The notes below the pieces were generated by a model. The model worked only from the letters and a program-made list of their open reading frames with translations. It did not search any database and was not told where the DNA came from. Below are positions 41,060 to 51,458 of a stretch of DNA of 64,000 bases, piece by piece (within the stretch, counting starts at the first letter, position 1; every line of letters begins with the position of its first letter). A program made the translations under genes and the position numbers. Origin of the DNA: Emiliania huxleyi CCMP1516 (lineage: Eukaryota > Haptophyta > Isochrysidales > Noelaerhabdaceae); NCBI RefSeq assembly GCF_000372725.1, contig NW_005202428.1:1801250-1865249 (forward strand). The letters are read 5' to 3'.

Positions 41060-42682
41060 ATGCGCCTGCGCCATGCTCGCCGGCTTCATCTCGCCACCGC
41101 CTTCCCAGAGTGGCGGCCTCTCGACTTCTTCCACCACGAAATCCTCCACGCCTCACGCAAGGAGGGCTCGCGGGCGCGCGTCGGCCGGCTACACACGCCG
41201 CACGGCACCGTGGAGACGCCCGGCTTTGTCGTCGTTGGAACCAACGGTGCGGTGAAGTTCGTCGACCATCATGCCGCCGATGCAGCCGGCATGGAGCTGA
41301 TGTTTAGCAACACCCTCCACCTAGAGGTGCACCCGGGCCCCGCCGCGGTTGAGGCGGCGGGCGGGCTGCACAAGTTTATCGGCCGTGAGTCGCGCCCGCT
41401 CATCACAGACAGCGGCGGCTTCCAAATCTTCTCATTCGCGCACAGAGGGCAGCGGGCAATGCCGGGCGCTGAGGAGGCGAAGGAGGACGGCGAGGACGGC
41501 GGCGCCTCGCTCAAGTCGTCGCGTCCATTCCCTGCGCGCCACAAGTACGAGGTCGCCGCGGCGAGCAGCAGGGACGGCCCTCCGCCGCCTCCACGCGTGC
41601 GCGTGAGCGAGGACGGCGCGTGATCCCCGCACCGCCACCCACGCCGCCGCCTTCCTCGCCACCCACGCCTCCCACGCCGCTGCCGCCTCTGGCCGCCACC
41701 CCTGCTGCCGCCGCCTCCCCAGGCGCCAGCTTCCGCTCGTACCGCGACGGCCGGATGCTGCACCTGTCGCCAGAGTCGACGGTCCGCTCTCAAAAGGCGC
41801 TGGGCGCAGACATCATCATTCCGCTCGACGACCTCCCCGGCGCTGCGACCGCCGCGACGTCGCGCTCGAGGCTGGGGCACCGTCCACGACCCGTCCATGA
41901 CACGTCCTGTAGGCGCTTCGACCGCCGCGGCGCCGCTCGAGGAGTCCGTGGCGCGAACGCACCGCTGGGAGGCACGCAGCCTGCGCGAGCATCTGGGCGA
42001 CGTGCGGCAGCAGGCCACGTCCCCGACACGTCCCCGACACGTCCCCGACACGTCCCCGACATTTGGGCGGCGTGTGGCAGCAGGCCATGTACGGGGTCAT
42101 TCACGGCGGCACGGACGAGTGCGCGGCAGCAGGCCGAAGAGCCCGGCAGGGTCCCACGTCACGTCCTCGACCAGAGTGCCATGGGGGGCGCGTAGGCGGC
42201 TCCGCTCGCTGTCGGTGGCGACACTGGCGCGGTGGCCCTTCGACGGCTTCTGCGTGGGGGGCTCGCTGGGTCGCGACCGGAGCGAGCTGGCTGCGCTGCT
42301 GCGGTACGTGATGCCGCTTCTGCCGCGCGAGCGCCCAAACCACTTGCTCGGCATCGGCGACGTCGAGTCGATCCAGGTGGGGGTGCGGCTCGGGGTTGAC
42401 ACCTTCGACAGCTGCTGGCCGACGCGGCTCGGGCGGCACGGCACCGCGCTCACGCGCCACGGCAGCCTCAAGGTGGGCCAGGCGCGCTACCGCGACGACT
42501 ACGGCCCGCTCGACGCTTCGTGCGATGGCTTCGTCAGCAGACACCACTCCCGCGCCTATCTGCACCACTTGTGGCGCGCAAAGGAGCCGGCCGTCCACGG
42601 GCTCCTCACGCTGCACAACATAAAGTTCATGGCCGACCTGATGGCAGACATGCGCGCGAAGATCTGGCGCGACGAGCTCTAG
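41060..42682 (+). CDS. tRNA-guanine transglycosylase family protein (bacterial-type)
   Basis: Homologue of the enzyme that exchanges guanine-34 in tRNA for queuine or its precursor. Five exons (41060-41501, 41723-41839, 41913-42013, 42084-42118, 42196-42682) give 393 residues, all phases consistent. Key motifs: TPHGTVETPGFVVVGT, the catalytic aspartate in RPLITDSGGFQIFSF, MYGVIHGGTDE, FDGFCVGGSLG, and the nucleophile in VDTFDSCWPTR. The zinc site, normally CxCxxC plus a histidine, reads CDGFVSRHHSRAYLHHL: only the first cysteine and the later LHN histidine remain. It may be inactive, metal-independent, or act as the partner subunit. Three introns are GC-AG and one GT-AG. Two of them lie inside direct repeats. 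Confidence 0.88.
42014..42083 (+). repeat. 70-nt intron bounded by a 20-bp direct repeat
   Basis: CGTGCGGCAGCAGGCCACGT (42001-42020) and CGTGTGGCAGCAGGCCATGT (42071-42090) differ at two positions. The donor (CAG then GCCACG) is in the first and the acceptor (CAG then GCCATG) in the second, so repeat spacing equals intron length. The interior is ACACGTCCCCG in tandem. GCGGCAGCAGGCC appears again at about 42121. Confidence 0.9.
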
Positions 42683-44125
42683 TGCTTGCTTCGAGGAGAC
42701 ACTTTCGTCACTCACTCTGGCTGCCGGCGTGCCGCCTTCCTCGAGCGCAGTGACCACACAGTGTCCTCTCGGTTGCTCGGCAGTTCGGGGAGACACCGCT
42801 CACACCGCGGGGTCGCGCTCTCGCGACACCGAAGAGCGAGCGGCACACACAGCAATTACCGTCAGCGGTTTGTTATAGCGGAGCGTTTTCGCAGAGTACG
42901 TGATCGATATCTTGTTGGTTTTCAAAATCTCTCTCTCAAGGGAAGATCACACGCGTCCAGAGCTCCACGAGAGAGAGAGCGCGAGACAACACGTGTGTTC
43001 GTGTGAGGCGCTGAGGTGTGTGCATGGGTGTGTGTGTCGTGTGCTGGTCGTGTGCGAGCTGACACAGAGCTGATACCTGCTGGATACACCTGCGCGTGAC
43101 CGACTAGGTCCAGCCCTGGGTGGCGCAAGATCTGACGTTCTGTGACAATCGTCAGATCCGTGTTTTTCTCGTTGTTTTGTCGCTCGCTCCGCTCGCCACC
43201 TCACGCTCGGCCGTCCGGCCTGCACGCCTCGCTGCACCGCTGGCTTGACTGAATCAGGCAGCAGCAGGCTGCTGCTGCTGCCACAGCAGCAGTCTGCGGC
43301 CCTATACGCAAGTTAATGACTAGCAGCACTGCCGGGGGCATACGAGCCGCCACAGCCGGTGTGTCCCGTGCACTGCCACCTGCCCGCGGCTACGCACAAT
43401 GTGCGCTCGCATTGGATGAGCCCTGCTGATGGACCTGCATCGCCTAGCTGCACGAGAGCAATGCCGCAGGCAGTGGCCGTGGCATACACTGCGAGCACAC
43501 TTGGTGCAGCTGCGAGGTGCAGCAAGAGCACGTCGTTCCTGCCTCTGATGCCACTCTCGCGGCTTGCAGCGCGTCACTCGCGCATGCTCTCCAGGAGCTA
43601 TGGCGGGCGCGTGTGTGGGGCTGTAGCCTGTGTTTGGCCGGTTCTGACCCGTTTACTATCAGTATCATGTCCGGGCCACAAAAAATGGCACACGGGTAGC
43701 GGCTCAGGGGCCCAGTAAGTCGCGGAATCGCCAAATGTCACAACCTGCGCCACCCAGGGCTGGACCTAGTCGACCGGTGGGACCGGTATTGCTCTCACCG
43801 TCCTGGCCGAGGGTATTTTATATCGCGATTTTTTTCGAGGTCAGACCCATTCATGCCTGCACCTGGCACCACTGTGGACGGTCCGTCCGACGTCGGGTAA
43901 CCGTCGCCGCCGCCCTCGCCGCGACTCAAGGTGCGCGCTGCGTGACCGCCGTGAGCTGCCCTCCCGACCCATGTAAAAAAATCCGCCATCTCCCCTCTCA
44001 GTGAGCCGGGAGAGCGCTCCGGGCACCTCCGGGCAGCCGTCTCCCCGCCACGAAAGCTCTGCCGAGAGCGCCGTTCCCATGGGCGGCGTTCCCGAACCAT
44101 TCGTAGGCGCCGCGCGGCATTGCCA
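42683..44125. other. no supported gene; small stem-loops
   Basis: A perfect 9-bp stem (GATCTGACG ... CGTCAGATC, 12-nt loop) lies at 43129-43158. CAGCAG/CTGCTG runs that can pair with each other lie at 43258-43295. Open frames around 43320-43730 overlap on both strands without recognisable content. Confidence 0.5.
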
Positions 44126-44947
44126 ATGCTCCATCGACGCGGTGCAGGCGGCCCCAAGCCAAAGGGGTGGACACGTGCCGCCAAGAACGCCTTCCTAATC
44201 CACTTTGGTGTGCGCACGGGCGGTACTCCAGTGGACGCCACTGCCGACGGCGCCGCCGCCGAACCGCCCGCCGCCGACCCTCCCACCGAGGAGGTCGACG
44301 GAGCTGCAGACCCAGCGATGCAGTCCGAGGCCGCCGCTCCGGCGGCAGAGGCTGACGTCCCGATGGCGCAAGCGCTGAGCGATGCCGAGCTTTCATCAGA
44401 TCACGAGCACGAGGAGCAGCCGCTGCTCCATGAGCAGCGGCTTGCGACAGTCAACCAGGAGCAGGCACGGCTTGAGGCGCTGCGTTGGACCGAGGAAGAG
44501 GTGGCTTTGTGGGTGAGTTGGGGGGGTGTGAAGGAGGACTTGATCTAGGCTGGAGATTGCACGTGGAGCACTTGGAGGCGCTAGAAGGAGTTCGAGGAGG
44601 AGCGTGCGGGCTACATGGAGGAGACCTCGTGCGACGAGTCCGAGGACGAGGACGAGGACGAGGGCGACGGCGAGGCACCCGCACCCGCACCCGCACCCGC
44701 ACCCGCACATGCACATGCACCCGCGCAGCGTGCAGGGAAGCGTAAGGCTGCACCGCCTCGAGCACCGCCGACGCGCCCGCCAGACAGCAGTGATGACGAT
44801 GGCCCATCATTGCATGCGCCAGCACCGGCGCGGGCAGGGCGGGGGGCCAAGCCGGCAGCCAAGGGGTCCGCACGGCGCAAGCCGCCAGCAGCCAAGCCAG
44901 CAGCCAAGGCAGTAGCGGCCATGTCGAAGCGTCAGCGACGGAAGTGA
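44126..44947 (+). CDS. acidic/basic low-complexity nuclear-like protein, two exons
   Basis: Exons 44126-44512 and 44585-44947 are joined by a canonical 72-nt intron (GTGAGTTG ... GCTAG, phase 0) and read [18 protein letters not shown] across the join. The N-terminus is basic ([20 protein letters not shown]), the middle is Ala/Pro/Glu-rich, then an acidic tract ([11 protein letters not shown]), (AP)n, and a lysine/alanine end ([19 protein letters not shown]) resembling histone H1-like tails. Roughly 250 residues. No domain is recognised; chromatin or nucleolar location is a guess from composition. Confidence 0.6.
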
Positions 44948-44972
44948 TCTGTACACACTGCATGAGTATGAA

Positions 44973-44975
<3 letters not shown>

Positions 44976-45043
<68 letters not shown>

Positions 45044-45050
45044 CTATTGT
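44976..45050 (+). repeat. (GT)n dinucleotide array
   Basis: About 30 GT units with single T, A interruptions, just downstream of the preceding gene. Confidence 0.95.
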
Positions 45051-45143
45051 ACGAGATTTGTACATTGCGCTCTAGACGGGGGCTCTCGGGCTCTTGGGCA
45101 GCAGCTCACAGCCTATTTTTGGTCGGTTTTTGGCGCTAAAAAA

Positions 45144-45345
45144 ATGCAAAATTTTCTTCGCGGGGCTCTGCCCCGCACCCCGCTGGGGCTGCCAGCCCCA
45201 GACCCCAGGCTGGGGCTCCGCCCCAGACCCCGAGTTAGGCGCTGTCGGCGGCCAGAGGCCGAGTTACGTCTGCAGGCAAAAGTCGCTCGCTGCCGTCTGA
45301 GCTCGAAAAAAATCGCCAGGTCATGCAAAATAAATCTGAGAAATA
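45144..45345. repeat. AT/GC palindromic block (GGGGCTCTGCCCC type)
   Basis: AAAATTTTCTTCG is followed by consecutive GC palindromes: CGGGGCTCTGCCCCG, CTGGGGCTGCCAGCCCCAG and CTGGGGCTCCGCCCCAG. The order AAAATTTTCTTCG then GC palindrome also occurs at 31809-31850. Near the right end the minus strand reads TTTGCATGACCTGGCGATTT, repeated on the plus strand at 48107-48126. Confidence 0.8.
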
Positions 45346-45841
45346 TTCGCGGGCGTATCGTCGATGTCCCAAAGTCAGCGTTGCGGAGTTGCGAGAAGCG
45401 ATGGGCGCCCCTCTAAACGCCCATAGCGCCACCGCCTCGCTCGCCCGAGCCGCTCCGACTGGAGGGCGCTGCGCTCGCCCGGCATCGAGCCGGTGCACCA
45501 CCCGCCCCCAGACGCGGGTCCGGACCCCCCTCGTCGCCAGCGGCAGCCGCTGGCTCGACGACCAGCACCCTCTCGGCCGCCTCCTTGGCCCGGCCGCCGC
45601 TGTCGCGGCTGTCGGGCTCCGCGACAGCCGTCGACCACCGACCAGAGGTAGCTGTGCCGCTATGGATGCGGAGAGTGCAAAAATGCATACGCGCTTTTGC
45701 GACCCCGCAGCATGGTTTGATAAAAGCCACCGTTCTCGAGTCGGCGAACTCACCATTTTATTTTCGAGTTTAGGTCTCGTGACGGCTATCTCGACCCTGC
45801 GCGCGCGATCTGAAGCTACGAGGCCTGGGTCGGGGCTATGA

Positions 45842-47870
45842 GTGGGCTACATGCCGCTTGCCGCGGCTCCTAGGTCGACGAAACGCTCGCGCTTCACCCT
45901 CCCCCCCTCTGACGATAGGTCGTCTGCGTCGTGCGCTCACCGGCAAGAATCTAACGGCGGGCGATGGCGGCGCGCGGCGACGCTTCTGACTCAATGGAAG
46001 GTCGCCCACACACCCACCCTCACCACAACGCCGTAGGCGGGTCGAGGCTGCCCTCCACCCGCTCGCGTTTGCCTCCCCTACCCGACCGGGTCGGCTCCCT
46101 CTAGATGGCGCCCGAGACACCTTCCCGGCTGCGTTTCTGCCCGCGACAGCGGCGCCTGAGCGCGTGGGCTGCAAGGCCCCTCGGGGAGGCCCGCGGGGCG
46201 GCGGGAGAGAGCTCTCCCGCGGTCGTGGCGCACCATTTCACCCGTAGACGCCTCTTTATAGTCGCCTTTTAGCACCTCCTCTCTACACGCCGCCGAGTAG
46301 ACCCCGCCGCACCGCATCACCGCCCCCTTCCCTGCCCCGTCGCCCTCCTGAGCTCCCCCCCCTTCGCTCCAGTCACGCACAGGACGGCTGGGCCATCGGC
46401 CCGCGTGACAGGCGCCCGGGACGGCCGGGGAGCGGCTCCGTCATTTGAGCCCTCTCGGGCCACCCTCGGGCGCGTCCGCCGGCCGGCAGAGCACCGCTCA
46501 GGCGACTCAGACGGCCCGCCCGACCACCGCTTTCGATCGTGCCGCCCCCACGGCATCAGTGGCCGGCTGGGGGGGGCAGACGGCGTCCGCGCACCCCTCG
46601 TGGGGGTGACCACCGCTCTCCTCTCACCTCTCCCCCCCCGCCCGTGGCACCCCACGCACGCGTCCCTCTCAGGGGCGCAAGGCGGCACGTTCAACGCTTG
46701 CCTCGGCCCACCTCGCCTTCACGCCCGCCGCCGCGACCAAGGAGGTGGCCTCGGCGGCCCAGACGAAGCCCGTGCGGCTCGTTTGGGAGCCGCGCGCCGT
46801 CCCTCTCTCGCCCGCGCTGCTCGCCACGCCGAAGCCCACGTCCCTCCGGCCGCAGGCGCCGCCGGGGAGTGACCAGCGCCCCTCCCGAGCACCTTCTCGG
46901 CGGGCAGCGCCTCCGTAGCGGCGCTGGCGGCCCCTGCGAGCCGGCCGGCGCCACGAGTGAGTATTCGAAGGCGCGCGCGTCCCCTCTCTCCCCGGCCCGC
47001 CGCGTCTCTCTGACCACCCCTCCCCCTCCCGGGTCAGGCGTGCATCGGGCGTACAAAATGGCCGCGGGGCGCACCTCCAGCGACGCTGTCTCTTTGGCCC
47101 GAGCGGTGGGTAACTCCCTGGCCGGGCTCAGGCCCTCTCGGGCTGCTGCGAGCTGCGCGATGCGCGTCCCCTCCGCCGCACGGCCGTGCCCCTGCCCCTC
47201 ACACTCCGACTCCGCCGCAGGACCGGTCTGGCGACCCGGAACGACCGCCTAGAGCAGCAGCATCGACCATCCCGACCCCGTGGCGGCCGGGGCGGGCCAG
47301 CCAGACGTGAGAGCACCCCTCCCCCCCTCTCGCGGCGCGTCCCCTCCTTCCTCCCCGCACCCCGCCACCCGGCTCGCAGCCCCGTCGCCGTCGTGAGTCA
47401 GCCCTCGGTCAGGTACTGCCAAAGGCGGCCGAAGCAACACCATCGCTACCAGCGCCACCGTGCCGGTGCTGGTGAGCTCTGCGGCCCGTGTAGCGGCCCC
47501 TTAGCCCGTCGCCCGGGCACATGGCGCCCTCACACCGCTCCTCGCCCCCGTCTCGCAGGCCAAAATCGTCGACATCGCGTCGGCACTCTCTACGGCGCGC
47601 CTGGGCTCGCAGAGGGCGGCCTGGGCGGTGCAGGGTGGCTGGGCTGCCCCCCTCGCGCGGTGCGCCAAGCCTCGGGGGTCGGGGAGACCATCTCGGGTCG
47701 CCGAGGGGGCGGGTCGGACGCCCGATCCGGCTGCTGGCCGGAGGACGTCGCCGGCTCCGCAATTTTGGGCGCCCCAGTCGCCTCCAGCCGGGCCGAGCGG
47801 CGCCAGCTGGTAGCTGGGGCCGCAGGGCGGTCGGGCCGACACCGTATGCTAGTCGGAGTGGGTTGTCTAG
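45842..47870 (+). other. probable multi-exon gene, family not recognised
   Basis: Islands with protein-like content alternate with short introns having canonical ends. Examples: GTGAGTATTC near 46955 to GGGTCAG near 47037, GTGGGTAAC near 47106 to GCCGCAG near 47220, GTGAGCTC near 47471, and GTCTCGCAG before 47561. Exon-like readings include VEAALHPLAFASPTRPGRLP (about 46042), ASAHLAFTPAAATKEVASAA then QTKPVRLVWEPR (about 46700-46800), and AKIVDIASALSTARLGSQRA (about 47561). Open frames on both strands are abundant, so exon choice is uncertain, and I recognise no family. It may also be a transposon. Confidence 0.3.
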
Positions 47871-48227
47871 GGGTGTAAAGGTCGGTAGAGTGTCCGTTTG
47901 TGGCCTCCGGACGGGCTCTGGTCGGGAGCCCGCCGGGCCGGCTGAGGCTGTGTGTCCGTCCACTGTGGACCAAGTGATGGCCTAGGAGCCCTGCACGGAC
48001 GGTGTTTATGCTATATAACACCTAGGGACCGCCTGGGGTGGGCGGCGAGCCGCGCATCGGCCGACAATGTGCCGGTGTACGCGTTTCGGTCACACTCAGG
48101 GCCCGTTTTGCATGACCTGGCGATTTATCACTTTTTCGGACGTGGCCGCGCGGGGTTTCGCTATACACATCATACACGTGCACATGCACACATGCGCGGG
48201 AAACACAAAAAAGAGGAATTTAAACAC

Positions 48228-49058
48228 TCAAGAAGACCTCGTGAAAGTCAACCGCGACTTGACGACCAGCAGCGGCACCGCGCCCGCTGGGTCGCCAAAG
48301 CCGCTGGCCAGGACGGCGATCTCGACGGCTTCAATTCGCGTGGCTGGCTGCGAAGGCCTTCCCGGCTCCCACTTGTATTTGGTCTGGACTCGCTGAGCGA
48401 GCACGCTGGGCGACGACTTTAGGTCGCCGGCGGAAGTCGCCGCTGTGTACCGTGCAAACTCCGAGACGCCATAGGCGCCGTCGTACGGCTCCTCGACCAG
48501 CCGTTTGATGATCTTGACCTCTCGGACACCGCCCAACCCGTCCGTGAGCGTGAGCACGTTTGGGCTCCCTGCCTCCCACTGAGCGACCGGCCTGGCAGAG
48601 CCCACCTGCGCGGCCGCTCTCTGCTCGGTGTTGAAGCCTCGGTCAGCTCTCACTCTGCCGGCGACGGGCCGCGTGGCGAGCGACGCGCTGCCCTCACTCT
48701 GCAGGATGACGCCGCCACTTCCCTCGGCATTCAAGAAGCGGGCGTCAAAGACGAGCGGAGCCGCCGCCGCGGCAGCGGTGCGGGCGGCTCTGAGCTGCGC
48801 TGCGGGCGCGCTCTCCTCTCCCTGCGGCGTCCTCACGTCGACAACTTGCACGACCACGCGCCATCGGCCTCGGAACGCCGCTGGGTACAGCGCGTCGGGC
48901 GGCCCGTAGCCTGGCAGCAGCGCCGCCGCCCTTTGCGCAGCCTCGGCCCCGCCCTCAAACTTGACCGCCGCATGTGCTCGGAGGCCGGCTGGAGTGGTGA
49001 GGAGTGGCAGTAGAAGGACGGACGATGCAGCGCGGCGTGTGAGGTCTGGGTGCAGCAT
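48228..49058 (-). CDS. DUF6816-like predicted plastid/thylakoid lumen protein
   Basis: A single exon of 276 residues from the ATG at 49058. The N-terminal leader (RRAASSVLLLPLLTTPAGLR) is hydrophobic after an arginine pair. The body has PDALYPAAFRGRWRVVVQVV, then VRADRGFNTEQRAAA, and LTLTDGLGGVREVKIIKR. The sequence order YPxxFxGxWxVxxxxxDV ... R ... VADRxFN resembles cyanobacterial and plastid proteins of the DUF6816 group, whose function is unknown. The twin arginine would suit lumenal export. No intron is seen. Confidence 0.6.
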   Translation of the reverse strand: MLHPDLTRRAASSVLLLPLLTTPAGLRAHAAVKFEGGAEAAQRAAALLPGYGPPDALYPAAFRGRWRVVVQVVDVRTPQGEESAPAAQLRAARTAAAAAAPLVFDARFLNAEGSGGVILQSEGSASLATRPVAGRVRADRGFNTEQRAAAQVGSARPVAQWEAGSPNVLTLTDGLGGVREVKIIKRLVEEPYDGAYGVSEFARYTAATSAGDLKSSPSVLAQRVQTKYKWEPGRPSQPATRIEAVEIAVLASGFGDPAGAVPLLVVKSRLTFTRSS

Positions 49059-49314
49059 ATCCGGATCCTACCCAGATAGGGGTTTGTGCGCCCTGACTCG
49101 CACCAAAACGCCGTACCTATCCAACCTATCGCACCCGCAGGGCCGCGCAGCCAAGCGAAAAAGATGACTCAAAACCGGACCAACCTACATCATAGGGTCT
49201 AACCGCGCGTAGCATAAAGAAAGAAACAAAGACCCGACCGACCCTACGCTCAGCGCACCTCACGCTGCTGCTCTCTTCGCCTCCGGCTGCGAGCAACCAC
49301 GGCTGCGAGCAACC
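49059..49314. promoter_or_regulatory. bidirectional promoter region (inferred)
   Basis: The 256 bp separate two divergently transcribed genes, DUF6816-like and renalase-like. No TATA box is obvious. A short direct repeat GGCTGCGAGCAACCA lies directly before the renalase-like ATG (49286-49315). Confidence 0.35.
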
Positions 49315-51110
49315 ATGGTCGTCGTCGCCGAGGCTCGGTCCATGCGTGTCGCCATCCAAGGCTCCGGCGTTGCTGCCGCCGCATGCGCCCGGCGGCTGCG
49401 AGCGACACACGACGTCACGGTTTTCGAGAGCGGTCGTGGGCCGGGCGGCAGGTGAGCCAGAGTAGGCGGGCACGCAGCGCGGCAGTGTGGCTGGAACGGG
49501 CGCCAGCGTTCAGCGCCTTGTTTTGACGCCACCGTCACTGGCCAGGATGTCGACGCGCCGTTCTGACGGATATCAGTGGGACCATGGCGCCCAATACTTT
49601 TCGCCAAAGACGGACGCCTTCTCGGTCGCGGTCAGCGAGTGGGTCGAGCAGGGCTGGTGCGACGCGTGGGCCGGAGAGCATTGCGTCTGGTCGTCGGAGG
49701 GAGGCGTCTCTCCCGACCCAAAGGCAGCTTCGGGCCGTACCGGCTCTTACACCCTTGGCCTGAACTTCTCTTTGTTCGTAGGCGGCGGCGGCTGTGCGGT
49801 ACGTGGGCACGCCCGGGATGAATACCATCTGCAGGGCCTTGCTCGATGGCGTCGAAGCGAGGTACGAGACACGTGCTGTGGCGATGCGACGCGGCGGCGG
49901 CGGCGGCGCAGATCGAGGGTGGGTCCTTGAGCACGCAAAGAGTGGCAGCGCGCTTGGCGAGACCGACTCTCCTCGCCTGGGACCGACGCATGGCCTCTTC
50001 CCTGAGACCCTGCTCCGACCCTCCCCGCAGGCGAGTACGACTTTCTCATCTGCACCGACAAGACGGTGGCGGCGGCATCTGCGCCTCGTCGCCTCTCCCG
50101 AGCCCTCCCCCAGCAGCCTTCTCGGAGCCGCTCCTCTAGGCGGCGGCGCAGCACCGAAAGGACCTCGATCGGGAGCTCCTCGACGACTTTGTGCAGCCGG
50201 CGATCACGGCGCCGTCCGTCCACTCCAACACGCTAACCCTTCCCAGAAGTTTTCCGGAGCCTACCTGCAGGCGCCGACGCCACGATCCTTCGCCACGTTT
50301 GCCTCCCTCAGCCTTCTCCGAACATTCCTGCAGGCGAGCGCTGTGCCGTCGGTCCCCAGCTTGGCGCTGATGGTTGCAGTGGAGCAGACACGTTGCGGGT
50401 TCGACTCGCTCCTGCTCGAGGGCACCCCGACCGTCTCCTGGCTGCTGTGCATTCCCTGTGCTCTGTCCCTGCATCCTCTCGGACTGTCCCCATATAGGCC
50501 ACCCGACATTCTCCTGGCTGGCGCGCGACTCCTCAAAGCCGGGCCGCCGCCAGGTACGCCGCCCAGCTAGCAACAGGGACACACACGCCCTCGGCACGTG
50601 CCGCACCGCCGATCTCCGCTTGCCCGGCAGGGAGGCGGCGTGGAGTGCTGGGTGGCGCACGCCTCGCCCGACTGCGCCAAGCGGCTGCTCAAGTCGTCGA
50701 GGCGCCGCGGCGGTGGCGGGCCTCGAGGCGTCCGCGAGGAAGTCGCGCGCGGGGCGCTGTACACCTCTCACGAGGGGCCTTCATCTGAGCGTCTCTACTC
50801 AACCTTCCCACAGGCGGTCGTGCGGGAGCTGGTGCCGCCGCTGCAGCGACTGTTGAGCGAGCTGAGCGACGCTGTCGGTGCCGCTCCTCCAGAGGTGCTC
50901 GTCGCGGAGGGCCATCGGTGGGGCGCCGCCTTCCCCGCCTCCAGTTTCGCCGCAGCCGGAAGCGGCGAAGGCCGTTTCTACCTCGATGAGCGAAACGCTT
51001 TTGCGGCTTGCGGCGACTACTTCTCACCCTTTCCCGGCCGTGTCGAGGGGGCTTGGATCAGCGGCACATTACTGGCTGACGCGCTCCTCGCCAGGCAAGC
51101 AACTTCATGA
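49315..51110 (+). CDS. renalase-like FAD/NAD(P)-dependent amine oxidase-family protein
   Basis: Flavoprotein related to renalase and to FAD-dependent oxidoreductases of cyanobacteria and plastids; substrate unknown. Exons include 49315-49451, 49546-49723, 49782-49956, 50031-50068, from 50140, 50334-50421, 50498-50553, 50631-50753 and 50814-51110. The dinucleotide-binding start is VAIQGSGVAAAACARRLRAT then VTVFESGRGPGGRMSTRR. It is followed by WDHGAQYFSP, VRYVGTPGMNTICRALLDG, GHPTFSWLARDSSKPGR, VECWVAHASPDCAKRLL, and the C-terminal FAD-contact region RFYLDERNAFAACGDYFS. Several introns are GC-AG and bounded by direct repeats (49957-50030, 50069-50139, 50422-50497). The exon between 50200 and 50333 is not settled. 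Confidence 0.8.
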
Positions 51111-51458
51111 ACTCTCACGAGTAGAGACCGTACAAAGATTATCAGTCTAGAAGGAGGCGCTCATACCAACGTGTCAGATGATATACATAGACAAAACTCA
51201 AAAGGGCAAGGGGGGGGGGGGGGGGCGCATACGGCTTTACACCCAGATATACAGGCTTGTGGTTGTGCAGGTTGAGTGATAGTTCTTAGTTGTGGTGTGC
51301 CCCTCGAGGGACGTCTCACAACGATGCCCCCGCTTTTCTCACCCGCACACCTCGACCTCCGCTCTCAAGAGTTCGAATTAGGTTTTTTGGCCTTTTAGGA
51401 GGAGTTTCGACGAGTCGCCCCAATCAATTTCGCCTGGATCCATCCAGATTCCAGTGAC
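51111..51458. other. convergent spacer with poly-G tract
   Basis: This stretch holds the 3' ends of the renalase-like and ankyrin genes. A run of about 17 G lies at 51210-51226. No gene is seen. Confidence 0.6.

Noticed and set aside
46000..47900. GC-rich stretch as ribosomal RNA genes
   Set aside because: No conserved rRNA segments are recognisable, and the region contains canonical intron boundaries instead.
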